NCBI GenBank assembly: GCA_938036825.1
Contig: CALHWD010000016.1
Span: forward strand, 1-23,004
Direction: 5' to 3'
DNA length: 23,004 nt
Source: an uncultured Candidatus Saccharibacteria bacterium
GTDB taxonomy: Bacteria > Patescibacteriota > Saccharimonadia > Saccharimonadales > Saccharimonadaceae
The notes under the pieces: generated by a model
Seen by the model: only the letters and a program-made list of their open reading frames with translations
The model's database searches: none
Told to the model about the DNA's origin: nothing
Part shown: positions 5,229 to 13,426 of the stretch, one piece after another
Layout of the letters: the number at the start of each line of letters is the position of its first letter
Position numbering within the stretch: the first letter of the stretch is position 1
Program-made: the position numbers and the translations under genes

Positions 5229-8200
5229 CTATTCCTGCTCTTCTATACGCCGCAGCAGATCCTCCTCAAAGGCAAGGATGCCTTTGTAGGTGGCTGGGTA
5301 GTGGCTGGTGTCGGGCAGCTGGAGCTGGGTAATGCAGTGCCACACGGCGGCGATGAGCTGAGCGAATTCATCCAGCTCGGCCTGAGAAAAGCTGGTACTG
5401 AGCTGGTGGATAGCGCCCGTGTCCTTGTCTGGCTCGACGAACTGCAGTGTGGCCCCGGCAAAGTCGTAGCGCGCATAGTCGCGCGAGTGGCGCACGAGGA
5501 GCTCGTAGAACATCAGCTGTTGGCGGTATTTGTGCAGCTTAATCTTCTCGGCATCGGTGCGGCCCTGCCAGCTGCGGGCGGGCTTGCCCGTTTTGTAGTC
5601 TGTAACGGCGATGGTATTGGCAGTGTGGTCAATATCGACAAGGTCAAGCGTGCCAGTAAGGCGAGCATCACCCAGCACAACTCCTTGGCCGGCAAAGCTT
5701 AGCTCGGTCTTTTGCTCGGGGCGGAAGGTATGCGCCTCGGCCTGCAAGAAGGCGCTCAGTGAATCAAGCCCCTTGCGGCTAAAGTACGCGAAGTCCTCTG
5801 GCCCTAGCGGCTGGCGATTAAGCTCTTGCTCAAAGTCGCCGAGGATATCTTCGGCCGGTCGCACCTTGCCCGTGGCAGTAAGATGGGTGTGTGCACGCTG
5901 CAACACGTGGTGGATGGCATTGCCGTAGATGGCATGCGGGCTGGGTGCCTGCGGAAAGCGCAGCAGGTAGTTGGTTAAGAAGGCCGCGGGCCCACCGCGC
6001 GACACGTCTAAGAAGGCGGTGAGGTGGGTGCTAGAGAGCTTATACTGCTCCAGCATGGGCTGGAGGAGCTGCTGCAGATCGGGCTCGGGCGTACCAACTG
6101 GCGCAAGACGGTGCTGCCAATCAGCGGTGAGCTGCGCGGTGAGGCTTGGCACGTCGTTGGGTATATCAACAGTGGTGGCAGTGAGGTCGACGCCGTCGAG
6201 GAAGCTGGCTGGTAGTGTTGCTTTGCCGGTATCATCTTGGGTGCTGTAGCTGATGGTGAGGTGGTCGCGCGCCCGCGTCATGGCGACAAAAAAGAGGCGG
6301 AGGCGCTCGTCGTACGTAGTGCCAGCGGGAGCAATAGCAAGGTTATCTGGATACGTGATGAGCGACACTGGTGAGCGCACGCGCCGCCCCCAAGTGCTAT
6401 CGACAGCGCCCATGATGTAGACATGGTCAAACTCTAGCCCCTTGGCCTTGTGCGCCGTCATGAGGTTAATGCGGCCGGTATGTGCCTCGGTGCGCTGGCG
6501 GATGGTGGTGATGGGCGTCTTGAACTGCCGGTGCATACTGAGGAGATCGAGCATATCGGCAAGCCGGAGCGTCTCGTCATCACCGCGATACTCCTGGGTG
6601 CGGCTGCGCAGAGTCCGTAATGCCTCAAGGCAGGCAAGGTATGCGTCGGGCTGCTCGGCAAGCCTCTCGCGTGAGAAATAATAGTCGTACAGTGGTGAGC
6701 GGTAACGTATTGTGGGCACGGCAGGGGTCGCTTCAGTAGAGAGGCTAATTGGCTGGTCGAATTGGGCCATCTGCTGCGTCATGTACTCGGTAATCGCACT
6801 GGCTATGGCGGCCTGAGCCTTTTGGCTATCGGCGGGCTGCGGGACACCAAGCAAATCATCGAGCACTAGCTCAAGCGGTTGATACTGCGCCTGCCACGCC
6901 ATATGGATCAGCCACATCGTCAAGGGTTGGAAGGTGGGGCTCGCCATCATCGCCTCGCCCCACGTTTGGCGGTTGCGCCACGCCCGGAGGCTGAGCTGCC
7001 AAATATCCTGGCTGGCAAAACCAAAGGCCGGGTGCGCCACCAGCTTTGAGAGCAAGCTATCGGCAGTGGGAAACTCCCCTGCTGCTATGGCATCGATGAC
7101 CCGCGCGAGCAGCTCGAGCACCTGGATGACAGGATTATCAAGAATATTGTCGCGCCGCTCGTAATTGATGGCAATCCCTGCCGTCTGAAGGTGCGGCACC
7201 AGCGTCACCAGCTCGCGGTGACGCCGAGCCAGGACGGCAATCTCCTCAGGTGGTGTGCCACTGTCGATCTGCTGGCGAATCTGCTGCGCCAGCCATTGAC
7301 GCTCGGCTAGGCTAGTGGGCAGCTCGGCCAGGCTGACGGCAGTCTGAGCAGGCTGATGATGGGCGGTGAGCGTCTTATCGAGCTCGGGAAGCACCGTCTC
7401 TAATCGGTCACTCCCCTGAGTGATAACAGCCCGGGCTGGTGTGAGGATAGCGCGACTCGAGCGGTAATTATCCGTCAAGGCGATCAGCTGCACATCACGG
7501 TAATGGCTCCGGAAGCGGTGGATGTTGCTCACATCTGCTCCCTGGAAGCTGTAGATTGCTTGGTCATCATCACCGACTGCCATAATGTTAGGGCGACCCT
7601 CGTGGACCGAACTACTCGTTAGTGAAAAGAGGATGCGTAGCTGCGCGAGGTTGGTATCTTGGAATTCATCCACCATAATGTATTGGTACTGCTCCTCAAG
7701 ATTAGCGCGCAGCTCGGGCTGGATATCGAGCGCCTGAGCGAGCTGGAGAATCATATCATCGTAGTCATACAGACCGGCCGCGTTCAACTCAGTAAGATAT
7801 GCATCATAGACCTCAGCAAGGGCGCGCAGCTTGCCGAGGCGCTTGCGATCTTTTAAGACATAACTCCCAGTAGCATCTTTCTCACACCAGTGGTTGCGCC
7901 AGGCGGTCAGTGGCGTGGTCTTGCCACTATCGAGCGTCTCATCGATTGCTCGAGCCAGGCTCAGCGAGAAGCTATCGGCTAGTGGTGGAATGGTGGGTGG
8001 CAACGGCGGCAGTGGCAGCTGAGCTGCTTCGCCCGCCAGCGGAGCGAGCTTGCCGGCCATTGGTTTGCTTATCCGCCCAGCCGCAAAGACCTCGCTGAGG
8101 CGTGGCTCGACGGCCGCTAGAAGTGCCTCATCTGCATCGATAACTTGCCGAAGCTCTGCGCTGCTGAGACCAGCCTGCTTGAGCTGGCTAATACTGCGGC

Positions 8201-8660
8201 TAATGTCCTGCAGATAGGTAAACTCACCATTTTGCTTACTACTGAGAGGGTTATGATGATCGAGCTGGCCAAGGATGCTGCGTAAAATCTCGTAGCTGCC
8301 AAGCTCATCGGTAGGCTTACGTGACGCACCGTGGTAAAAATACTCCCGGTGGTGATTTATCACCTCACTGCCAAAGCTATGGAAGGTATGGATAGCAACG
8401 CGGTAGGCATCTGCCCCAATGATACTGCGCAGACGCTGGCGCATCGCGGCTGCCCCACTGTCGGTAAAGGTAAGGCAGAGAATATTCTCGGGCAGCACAT
8501 CTGTTTGGCGCAAGATATTAGCGGCGCGCATGCTGAGTAGCTCTGTCTTGCCAGTACCGGGACCAGCCACAACGAGTAGTGGCCCATCGATCATATCGAC
8601 AGCAGCGCGCTGCTGGTTATTGAGGTGCGTGTATCGAGTCGAAAATTCGTGTTCAGACAT
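5229..8660 (-). CDS. UvrD/Rep-family (SF1A) DNA helicase with C-terminal RecB-like nuclease domain
   Basis: This 1143-residue ATP-dependent DNA helicase and probable exonuclease acts in DNA repair and end processing. The helicase motifs appear in order: Walker A 'AGPGTGKT' (about 32-39), 'TFTDSGA' (about 64), 'MVDEFQDTN' (about 329-337), 'GDDDQAIYSFQGA' (about 363), 'NYRS' (about 398), 'TAHKAKGLEF' and 'FFVAMTRARD'. The last 250 residues carry a PD-(D/E)XK nuclease: 'GTLDLVDID' then 'VTDYKTGK' with the DYK at about 1021-1023, and a downstream Gln/Tyr helix 'QQLMFY'. I see no 4Fe-4S cysteine cluster of the AddB kind. The ATG at 8660 is chosen over a GTG 18 bases upstream because an extended -10 sits exactly 6 bases before it. 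The gene is divergent from the one at 8730. Confidence 0.9.
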   Translation of the reverse strand: MSEHEFSTRYTHLNNQQRAAVDMIDGPLLVVAGPGTGKTELLSMRAANILRQTDVLPENILCLTFTDSGAAAMRQRLRSIIGADAYRVAIHTFHSFGSEVINHHREYFYHGASRKPTDELGSYEILRSILGQLDHHNPLSSKQNGEFTYLQDISRSISQLKQAGLSSAELRQVIDADEALLAAVEPRLSEVFAAGRISKPMAGKLAPLAGEAAQLPLPPLPPTIPPLADSFSLSLARAIDETLDSGKTTPLTAWRNHWCEKDATGSYVLKDRKRLGKLRALAEVYDAYLTELNAAGLYDYDDMILQLAQALDIQPELRANLEEQYQYIMVDEFQDTNLAQLRILFSLTSSSVHEGRPNIMAVGDDDQAIYSFQGADVSNIHRFRSHYRDVQLIALTDNYRSSRAILTPARAVITQGSDRLETVLPELDKTLTAHHQPAQTAVSLAELPTSLAERQWLAQQIRQQIDSGTPPEEIAVLARRHRELVTLVPHLQTAGIAINYERRDNILDNPVIQVLELLARVIDAIAAGEFPTADSLLSKLVAHPAFGFASQDIWQLSLRAWRNRQTWGEAMMASPTFQPLTMWLIHMAWQAQYQPLELVLDDLLGVPQPADSQKAQAAIASAITEYMTQQMAQFDQPISLSTEATPAVPTIRYRSPLYDYYFSRERLAEQPDAYLACLEALRTLRSRTQEYRGDDETLRLADMLDLLSMHRQFKTPITTIRQRTEAHTGRINLMTAHKAKGLEFDHVYIMGAVDSTWGRRVRSPVSLITYPDNLAIAPAGTTYDERLRLFFVAMTRARDHLTISYSTQDDTGKATLPASFLDGVDLTATTVDIPNDVPSLTAQLTADWQHRLAPVGTPEPDLQQLLQPMLEQYKLSSTHLTAFLDVSRGGPAAFLTNYLLRFPQAPSPHAIYGNAIHHVLQRAHTHLTATGKVRPAEDILGDFEQELNRQPLGPEDFAYFSRKGLDSLSAFLQAEAHTFRPEQKTELSFAGQGVVLGDARLTGTLDLVDIDHTANTIAVTDYKTGKPARSWQGRTDAEKIKLHKYRQQLMFYELLVRHSRDYARYDFAGATLQFVEPDKDTGAIHQLSTSFSQAELDEFAQLIAAVWHCITQLQLPDTSHYPATYKGILAFEEDLLRRIEEQE

Positions 8661-8666
8661 GTCTCC

Positions 8667-8675
8667 ATTATCGCA
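8667..8675 (-). promoter_or_regulatory. Extended -10 of the helicase gene
   Basis: TGC-GATAAT on the minus strand ends 6 bases before the ATG at 8660, predicting a leaderless mRNA. It shares a 69-base divergent region with the promoter at 8717. Confidence 0.6.
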
Positions 8676-8716
8676 CACTCACCGCCTCGACTCTAGCGGC
8701 CAGGCCAAGATTCCGG

Positions 8717-8722
8717 TATAAT
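8717..8722 (+). promoter_or_regulatory. -10 box of the 163-residue protein gene
   Basis: A perfect TATAAT ends 7 bases before the ATG at 8730, so transcription should begin at the start codon. No Shine-Dalgarno site is present. Confidence 0.65.
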
Positions 8723-8729
8723 ATCCATC

Positions 8730-9221
8730 ATGGACTTTGGTAACCACATGGATGTCGCATATGTGCAAAAGGCGCTCGCCGCACGCTTTGGCGTGCAGCT
8801 AGTGATCGATCGCGTGGTGGCGCGCAATATTGCCGCGGGGCTTGCCGCCAAGGCATCGGTGTTTTTTGCGACAGACGGCCAGCTCTATTGCTTGGTCTAT
8901 GGGCCATCGCGCCTTCTGCTTGGCGATGTCAAGAAAATCGCCGTGCGAATTGGCCTGCGCGCTGAGACATTCTTCCCGCCACGGGGTCAGCCAGAGTATT
9001 TTGATGAATTTGGCCGGCAGAAATTTCGCGAAATATTTCCCGGATTTGGGCGCATCACCGATCGCGACATCATGTACTATCGCACCCTTGCGCCATACAA
9101 CCCAGCCCTCATTCTCGTTGATGAGGTGAAGGACGGCCACATCTACCAAGCAGACAGCGATGCGCGCAGTGGTTGGCGGGTTGCCGCGAAGTGTCAGTAT
9201 CATCGAGGAGGAATGAACTAA
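8730..9221 (+). CDS. Conserved-looking soluble protein, possibly YbaK-like fold, unknown function
   Basis: This protein of 163 residues has no signal peptide or membrane segment. The core at about 43-110 includes 'FFATDGQLYCLVYGP', 'LLLGDVKKIAVRIG' and 'FFPPRGQPEYFDEFG', which recalls the layout of YbaK/ProX-type aminoacyl-tRNA deacylases (an LDLKKL-like helix then a glycine/proline loop). The catalytic Lys of that family is not clearly placed, so the assignment is weak. The well-formed sequence and good codon pattern argue for a real, selected gene. It is predicted leaderless and its stop codon lies 3 bases before the P-type ATPase start, with the ATPase Shine-Dalgarno site inside its last codons. 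The two are therefore an operon and may be translationally coupled. Confidence 0.65.
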   Translation: MDFGNHMDVAYVQKALAARFGVQLVIDRVVARNIAAGLAAKASVFFATDGQLYCLVYGPSRLLLGDVKKIAVRIGLRAETFFPPRGQPEYFDEFGRQKFREIFPGFGRITDRDIMYYRTLAPYNPALILVDEVKDGHIYQADSDARSGWRVAAKCQYHRGGMN

Positions 9222-9224
9222 CCC

Positions 9225-11543
9225 ATGAAAGATTATCTGGTCATCATCCGGCGCAACTTTGCCTCGCCCATCGTGCTGGCGATTTTGCTCCTTGCCATGG
9301 CGCTGGTCTATGTGCGGGAATATCGCGATGCCTGGTTTATATCATTCGTCATTATGGTCAATTCGCTGATAGGTGCCGTGCAAGAGATTCGGGCTAAGCG
9401 CGCTCTGCGTAAACTCGAGCTCATGAGCGCCCCACGCGCCCGCGTTGTCCAGGCTAATGGTACCATCACCGAGGTGCTTTATGATGCGCTGCAGGTTGGC
9501 GATACCCTTGCACTACACACTGGTGATGAGTTACCCGCCGACGGCGTTGTGCTCGACGCAAAAGGCCTGGAGGTAAATGAGAGCATGCTCACGGGTGAAT
9601 CTGCCGCGGTAGACAAAGCACCCGGTGATACCATCTATGCAGCCACAACAGTAGTAGCGGGTACAGCCCACGCTCGCGTCACGGCAGTTGGTAGCGCCAC
9701 CAAGGCTGGTGCAATCAGTACCGTACTTAAGCAGTATGCACCGCAGCCCACGCCGCTCCAGCGGGCTATCCAGCGGGCTATTACCGTCTTAACCTATGGC
9801 GCAGTCGTGCTAGCGCTGCTTATCTTCGCGCGCTACCATATTGCGGGGCTGCAGGCGGTCAGTATCCTCAAGACGATTATTACCGCAGCGATCACAGTCG
9901 TGCCAGAGGGGCTACTCCTGGCAAGCTCGCTTCTGCTTGCCTTTGGCTCACTGCGTCTGGCTCAGGCTAAGGTCCTGCCTCAGAAGCTCTCAGCGATTGA
10001 AGCAATGGCACTGCTTGGCGTGCTCTGCGTGGACAAGACGGGCACCTTGACAAGTGATGACGTTATCTTCGAGCACGCTGCGTCGTTCGACGCATCGACC
10101 AGTGATGAACAACTCGCCCACTACGCTGCCCTGGTTGCGCACGAAACCAGTGGTGGCAATGCGACTGGCCAGGCAATTCTTGCCGCGCATCAGGCTCCCA
10201 CCGCCCACATCCAGGAGGTGATGGCGTTCTCATCGAGCCGGAAAATGGCGGGGGTGCGGGCCGAGATTGCTGGCTCAATGCAGACGCTGATGCTAGGCGC
10301 ACCAGAGTTTGTGGCGCGGCTCGCCCCGCTCTCACCAGCCCAGCAAGCGCAAATCGACGCCTGGGCAAATGACGGCCTGCGTGTCCTCCTGCTCGCCCGC
10401 TTTGCCGACAGCACTGTGCCACTCAAGCAGCTCACCGCTGGCTCGGGCCAGCCGCTGGGGGCAATCGTCCTGCGCAACAGTCTGCGTCATGGCGTGGTCG
10501 ACACCGTGCGATTTTTGCAGGGCCAAGGAGTAACAATTCGCGTCATTAGCGGAGATAACCCACGGACAGTCAGTTATATCGCGAAGGCAGCGGGGATCCA
10601 TCAGCCTGAGGCAGCTATCACCGGGGCAGAGCTTGCCCAGCTCGATGATGCAGCATTTGCCCAGGCAGCCGACACACACACAATCTTTGCCCGCGTCTTA
10701 CCCGAGCAGAAGGAACGGCTCATTGCTCACTTCTCAGAGCAAGGGCGGTTCACTGGCATGGTGGGCGATGGCGTTAATGATGCCTTGGCGCTCAAGCGAG
10801 CCGACCTTGGCGTTGCGATGTATGCGGGTGCACCAGCTAGTCGGCGTGTTGCCGATATTATTTTGCTCAACAACTCCTTTACGTCTCTACCCCTTGGAAT
10901 GGAGCTAGGTAATCGCATCATGCAGGCCATTGAGCTCATTGGCGTGCTCTTCTTCCATAAGATTATCTATGGTGTCGTACTGCTCGCCATTACCCTCACC
11001 CTCGGCATTATGTACCCATATGCACCGCGCCACCTTACCTTTATGAATATCTTCCTCGTGACAATGCCGACCATTATGTGGACGCTCTTCCCGCCCTCAC
11101 CGCGGCACCGGATTGACCCCCGGCGCTTCTGGCACGATACCCTGCTGGCAGTGGCACCAACTGCAGTGCTCACGGGAGTAACGGTCGCTAGTGTGTATTG
11201 GCTTGGTCGCACACTCTACCCAGATCGCCTCGGCGAAGTAGCAACGATGACAGTGCTGGTAGCGACCTTCTACGGCGTATATCTGGTATTTTTGGCTGGC
11301 CGCATGCTTGGCATCCAGCTCGATAAGCGGGCCCACCTTGCCCGCACGCTCTACATGCTCGCAGTATTGCTCGTAACAGTGGTAAGCTTTGGCATCATCC
11401 CACTCCGCCAATTCTTCGACTTCACCCCACCAAACCTGCTCCTGCTCTGGCCCGGCATTGCCATTATTATTCCAGTAACCATACTGCAATGGTGGTGGGC
11501 GTGGCGTGTGAGCCGGCGCTTTGCGGTGGCGTCCCGTGCTTAG
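9225..11543 (+). CDS. Cation-transporting P-type ATPase, CtpE-like
   Basis: This membrane pump of 772 residues couples ATP hydrolysis to cation transport through an Asp-phosphate intermediate. It has 'TGES' (123-126) in the actuator domain, 'VPEGL' in the ion-binding helix (226-230), the phosphorylation site 'DKTGT' (270-274), the nucleotide-binding 'SSSRK' (336-340) and 'GAPE' (358-361), then 'SGDNP' (442-446) and 'GDGVND' (514-519). A pair of N-terminal helices (12-30, 37-53), a pair around 190-245 and six C-terminal helices complete the fold. There is no N-terminal heavy-metal domain. The PEGL motif and short N-terminus resemble mycobacterial CtpE, a Ca2+ importer, but Mg2+ or another ion cannot be excluded. 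GAGGAGGA at 9205-9212 is the Shine-Dalgarno site, 12 bases before the ATG. It is co-transcribed with the preceding gene. Confidence 0.88.
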   Translation: MKDYLVIIRRNFASPIVLAILLLAMALVYVREYRDAWFISFVIMVNSLIGAVQEIRAKRALRKLELMSAPRARVVQANGTITEVLYDALQVGDTLALHTGDELPADGVVLDAKGLEVNESMLTGESAAVDKAPGDTIYAATTVVAGTAHARVTAVGSATKAGAISTVLKQYAPQPTPLQRAIQRAITVLTYGAVVLALLIFARYHIAGLQAVSILKTIITAAITVVPEGLLLASSLLLAFGSLRLAQAKVLPQKLSAIEAMALLGVLCVDKTGTLTSDDVIFEHAASFDASTSDEQLAHYAALVAHETSGGNATGQAILAAHQAPTAHIQEVMAFSSSRKMAGVRAEIAGSMQTLMLGAPEFVARLAPLSPAQQAQIDAWANDGLRVLLLARFADSTVPLKQLTAGSGQPLGAIVLRNSLRHGVVDTVRFLQGQGVTIRVISGDNPRTVSYIAKAAGIHQPEAAITGAELAQLDDAAFAQAADTHTIFARVLPEQKERLIAHFSEQGRFTGMVGDGVNDALALKRADLGVAMYAGAPASRRVADIILLNNSFTSLPLGMELGNRIMQAIELIGVLFFHKIIYGVVLLAITLTLGIMYPYAPRHLTFMNIFLVTMPTIMWTLFPPSPRHRIDPRRFWHDTLLAVAPTAVLTGVTVASVYWLGRTLYPDRLGEVATMTVLVATFYGVYLVFLAGRMLGIQLDKRAHLARTLYMLAVLLVTVVSFGIIPLRQFFDFTPPNLLLLWPGIAIIIPVTILQWWWAWRVSRRFAVASRA

Positions 11544-11618
11544 TAGCACAAACACAAAGCAGTAAATCAGTACTTACTTTATAGACAAAATAGACACAAC
11601 ACGGATAATCTCTTGTGA

Positions 11619-11792
11619 CTCGCTGTATCGCCTACTGTCCAACAACGAACTCTGGCGGCATTTGCCAACGCAGGCTTCACTCCACCTAGCACACTAGAGG
11701 CCAAGAAAGAGCCCCTCTTGGTGCTCATTGATGCCATGCAGCGTCTCAATATCTTGTCAATTCACTTGCCTACACCGACGATACTTGATTAA
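11619..11792 (+). pseudogene. Remnant of a protein-coding gene with no start codon
   Basis: A 57-codon open frame directly follows a TGA and ends with TAA. It reads like real protein ('AAFANAGFTPPSTLEAKK' followed by 'LVLIDAMQRLNIL') but has no plausible start codon or Shine-Dalgarno site at its beginning. An internal ATG would leave only about 20 residues. The rest of the 302-base gap (11544-11845) holds no other feature. I do not recognise the family. The simplest reading is the 3' part of a gene whose 5' part was deleted. Confidence 0.4.
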
Positions 11793-11813
11793 AAACGCAA
11801 CTCGAGATATGTT
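11785..11813 (+). promoter_or_regulatory. Probable promoter of the 83-residue protein gene
   Basis: TTGATT (11785-11790), a 17-base spacer and TATGTT (11808-11813). The spacer also holds a CTCG element. The leader would be about 26 bases and carries a normal Shine-Dalgarno site. Confidence 0.4.
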
Positions 11814-11845
11814 TGATATGGCATTAATACCACAAAGGAGTTCAT

Positions 11846-12097
11846 ATGCCATTCACTGACCCAACGTCGAGTTCAGGCAAAAAATACGACTACGACAAGC
11901 CAGTCACTATCACCTTAACAGCGAAAGAATGGTTTGATCTCACACGGGCAATCGACGAGCTTACGATGGGCGATTATGCACCCGACATAAAAGGTTGGGA
12001 ATGGCTGCAAGAGGTAATGGGTGTTGCCGATCGGCAGACAATCAACAACTTGAGCGATAGGATCACTTACGCATGCCACAAAGAGCTCGATAACTGA
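11846..12097 (+). CDS. Small acidic soluble protein, unknown function
   Basis: This protein has 83 residues and a clear AAAGGAG site 6 bases before the ATG. The sequence is acidic and aromatic in the middle ('KGWEWLQEVMGV'), with no membrane segment, no cysteine pair and a single Cys near the end. It looks like a compact helical protein. It stands alone between a gene remnant and a convergent gene. I do not recognise it. Confidence 0.6.
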   Translation: MPFTDPTSSSGKKYDYDKPVTITLTAKEWFDLTRAIDELTMGDYAPDIKGWEWLQEVMGVADRQTINNLSDRITYACHKELDN

Positions 12098-12170
12098 TTA
12101 GGACACGTTGTCGTAGTCCCCCAATATAGAGAGTGAAGCCGGAATCGATGGAGATTAGAATGCTACATTC

Positions 12171-12689
12171 CTACAATGCACCATCATACCCATATGCAAG
12201 CGCCCCTGTCGAAGGCGACAAGCAGAATATATCACCGTGCGACTCTGGATGGTAGCGAGCAACACACTGATCTCCCTCTCCTGTTGCCGTGCGAAGAATG
12301 TTGCGCGAGTCGGGTGATGAATTTTGCTCGATACTAAGCAGTGGCGATATCTTACCATACTCACTATACGGCTGCCACGACGAGCAGCCACCAGAGCAAT
12401 CGGCAAAAGGCTGAGCTTGGAGTAACTTTTGGCGCGTCTTCGTGTCTGTGACGTAGCCAAGTACTGTGCCACTTGGGCTTTCGCGGCTGAGCTGAGGTGA
12501 TCCTTTGCTATATTTGACATCGAGCGATTGCGTATACTCGCGAGAAAAGCGCTCCTTGAGCGTCTCAGTTGCATTAACCCGTGCGAACGGTGCATCCAAA
12601 AGTAGATAAGGAAGGCCGTACGTAACAGCGCCGTACGCCATAAGGAGAACCCCAACGATAATAATCTTTCTTCGAGTAGGGCGTCGCAT
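12171..12689 (-). CDS. Membrane-anchored extracytoplasmic protein, unknown function
   Basis: The protein has 172 residues. A basic start (MRRPTRRK) and one hydrophobic segment at about 9-31 make an N-terminal membrane anchor or uncleaved signal; the remainder is polar and should lie outside the cytoplasm. Three Cys at about 98-102 and 142 and another at 155 could form disulfides ('DCSGGCSSW'). A longer overlapping frame on the same strand is rejected because this frame starts 7 bases after a perfect TATAAT and has the membrane anchor. It is predicted leaderless. I do not recognise the family. Confidence 0.62.
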   Translation of the reverse strand: MRRPTRRKIIIVGVLLMAYGAVTYGLPYLLLDAPFARVNATETLKERFSREYTQSLDVKYSKGSPQLSRESPSGTVLGYVTDTKTRQKLLQAQPFADCSGGCSSWQPYSEYGKISPLLSIEQNSSPDSRNILRTATGEGDQCVARYHPESHGDIFCLSPSTGALAYGYDGAL

Positions 12690-12696
12690 AAAACTT

Positions 12697-12702
12697 ATTA
12701 TA
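12697..12702 (-). promoter_or_regulatory. -10 box of the membrane-anchored protein gene
   Basis: TATAAT on the minus strand ends 7 bases before the ATG at 12689, predicting a leaderless mRNA. Confidence 0.6.
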
Positions 12703-12877
12703 GCCTATTAGCATGCAGGCGTCTAATCCAACACTGTCATTCCTATTCTTGGCCCGCGATGTGAGGTGATAATTGCGTAATAAGATAACTCAAAGGTGTG
12801 CTCACTATCGACAGAAAAACACCAAATGCTCCTCACAGGGCGAACATGACAAGCAGTAAGGCGAGTCAGAGGTTCGC

Positions 12878-12892
12878 GCGGGCTTAGCCCGC
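12878..12892 (-). other. Hairpin across the stop codon of the 136-residue protein gene
   Basis: GCGGGC/GCCCGC flank the TAA stop codon, which forms the 3-base loop. There is no T-run. The layout recalls the hairpin at 4519-4550, where the zinc-ribbon stop codon is also in a loop. Confidence 0.45.
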
Positions 12893-13294
12893 AGTTTCCT
12901 CCTCTCTCGGCTCAGGACTTTCGAAGAAGACGAAGACATCAAACATCTTCAGATCTTCGGCGAGTGGTGTACCGTATGTGTTATCGATGCCCATATAGAC
13001 ATCAGTGACACGTGGATCAACACGCTGGAGTGCACGGCGTAGCTCGTATGTGCAAACAATGCTATTCTTAAAGTCTCTCAGATCCTCGAAGACACTAAGA
13101 CAAAGAACATTGCCACACAGCCGAGTGTTGTCGACACTCATCATCTTCTCGATGAATTTAGACACAATAAGCGGAACCTCATGATTCGCAAATTGTGCAA
13201 TCTTCATCGCTCGACGTTGCTGCAATACCAGCTCGTAGTTATGCTCAGCGAGCTGGTGCTCGCGGACAACTTCGGCCGGAATGAGATCAGCCAT
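12884..13294 (-). CDS. Soluble 136-residue protein, unknown function, regulated leader
   Basis: The start at 13294 is chosen because AGGAGG lies 6 bases upstream; the in-frame upstream ATGs would put that site inside the gene. The N-terminal half is helical and charged. The C-terminal half has alternating hydrophobic strands ('MFDVFVFFE') and ends in an acidic tail. There is no membrane segment. I do not recognise it. It has a consensus promoter resembling that of the zinc-ribbon gene and a leader that can hide its ribosome site, so it is probably expressed on demand. Confidence 0.62.
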   Translation of the reverse strand: MADLIPAEVVREHQLAEHNYELVLQQRRAMKIAQFANHEVPLIVSKFIEKMMSVDNTRLCGNVLCLSVFEDLRDFKNSIVCTYELRRALQRVDPRVTDVYMGIDNTYGTPLAEDLKMFDVFVFFESPEPREEETAG

Positions 13295-13343
13295 TATAAC
13301 CCTCCTGCTTGTCATGGAAGCTTCTGAGCAGGATAACTCAAAA
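13295..13343 (-). promoter_or_regulatory. Leader that can sequester the Shine-Dalgarno site
   Basis: On the minus strand TCCTGC in the leader is complementary to GCAGGA, which overlaps the AGGAGG site of the 136-residue protein gene. A competing AGCTT/AAGCT stem uses the same leader. Two exclusive folds would give ON and OFF states. Confidence 0.4.
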
Positions 13344-13350
13344 GCTAATA

Positions 13351-13379
13351 TATATATCAATATATGGCGAGTGTGTCAA
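13351..13379 (-). promoter_or_regulatory. Consensus promoter of the 136-residue protein gene
   Basis: TTGACA (13379-13374), a 17-base spacer and TATATA (13356-13351) on the minus strand. The spacer reads CA-CTCGC-CA-TATATTGA, nearly the same as that of the zinc-ribbon promoter. Confidence 0.72.
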
Positions 13380-13426
13380 TAAGATAAACGTTCTCTCATT
13401 TCCTCATGACCCTTGGCGATTGAGAC

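Noticed and set aside
12155..12655. Overlapping minus-strand ORF in another frame
   Set aside because: It has no ribosome site or promoter fit; the alternative frame has a membrane anchor and a -10 box 7 bases before its ATG.
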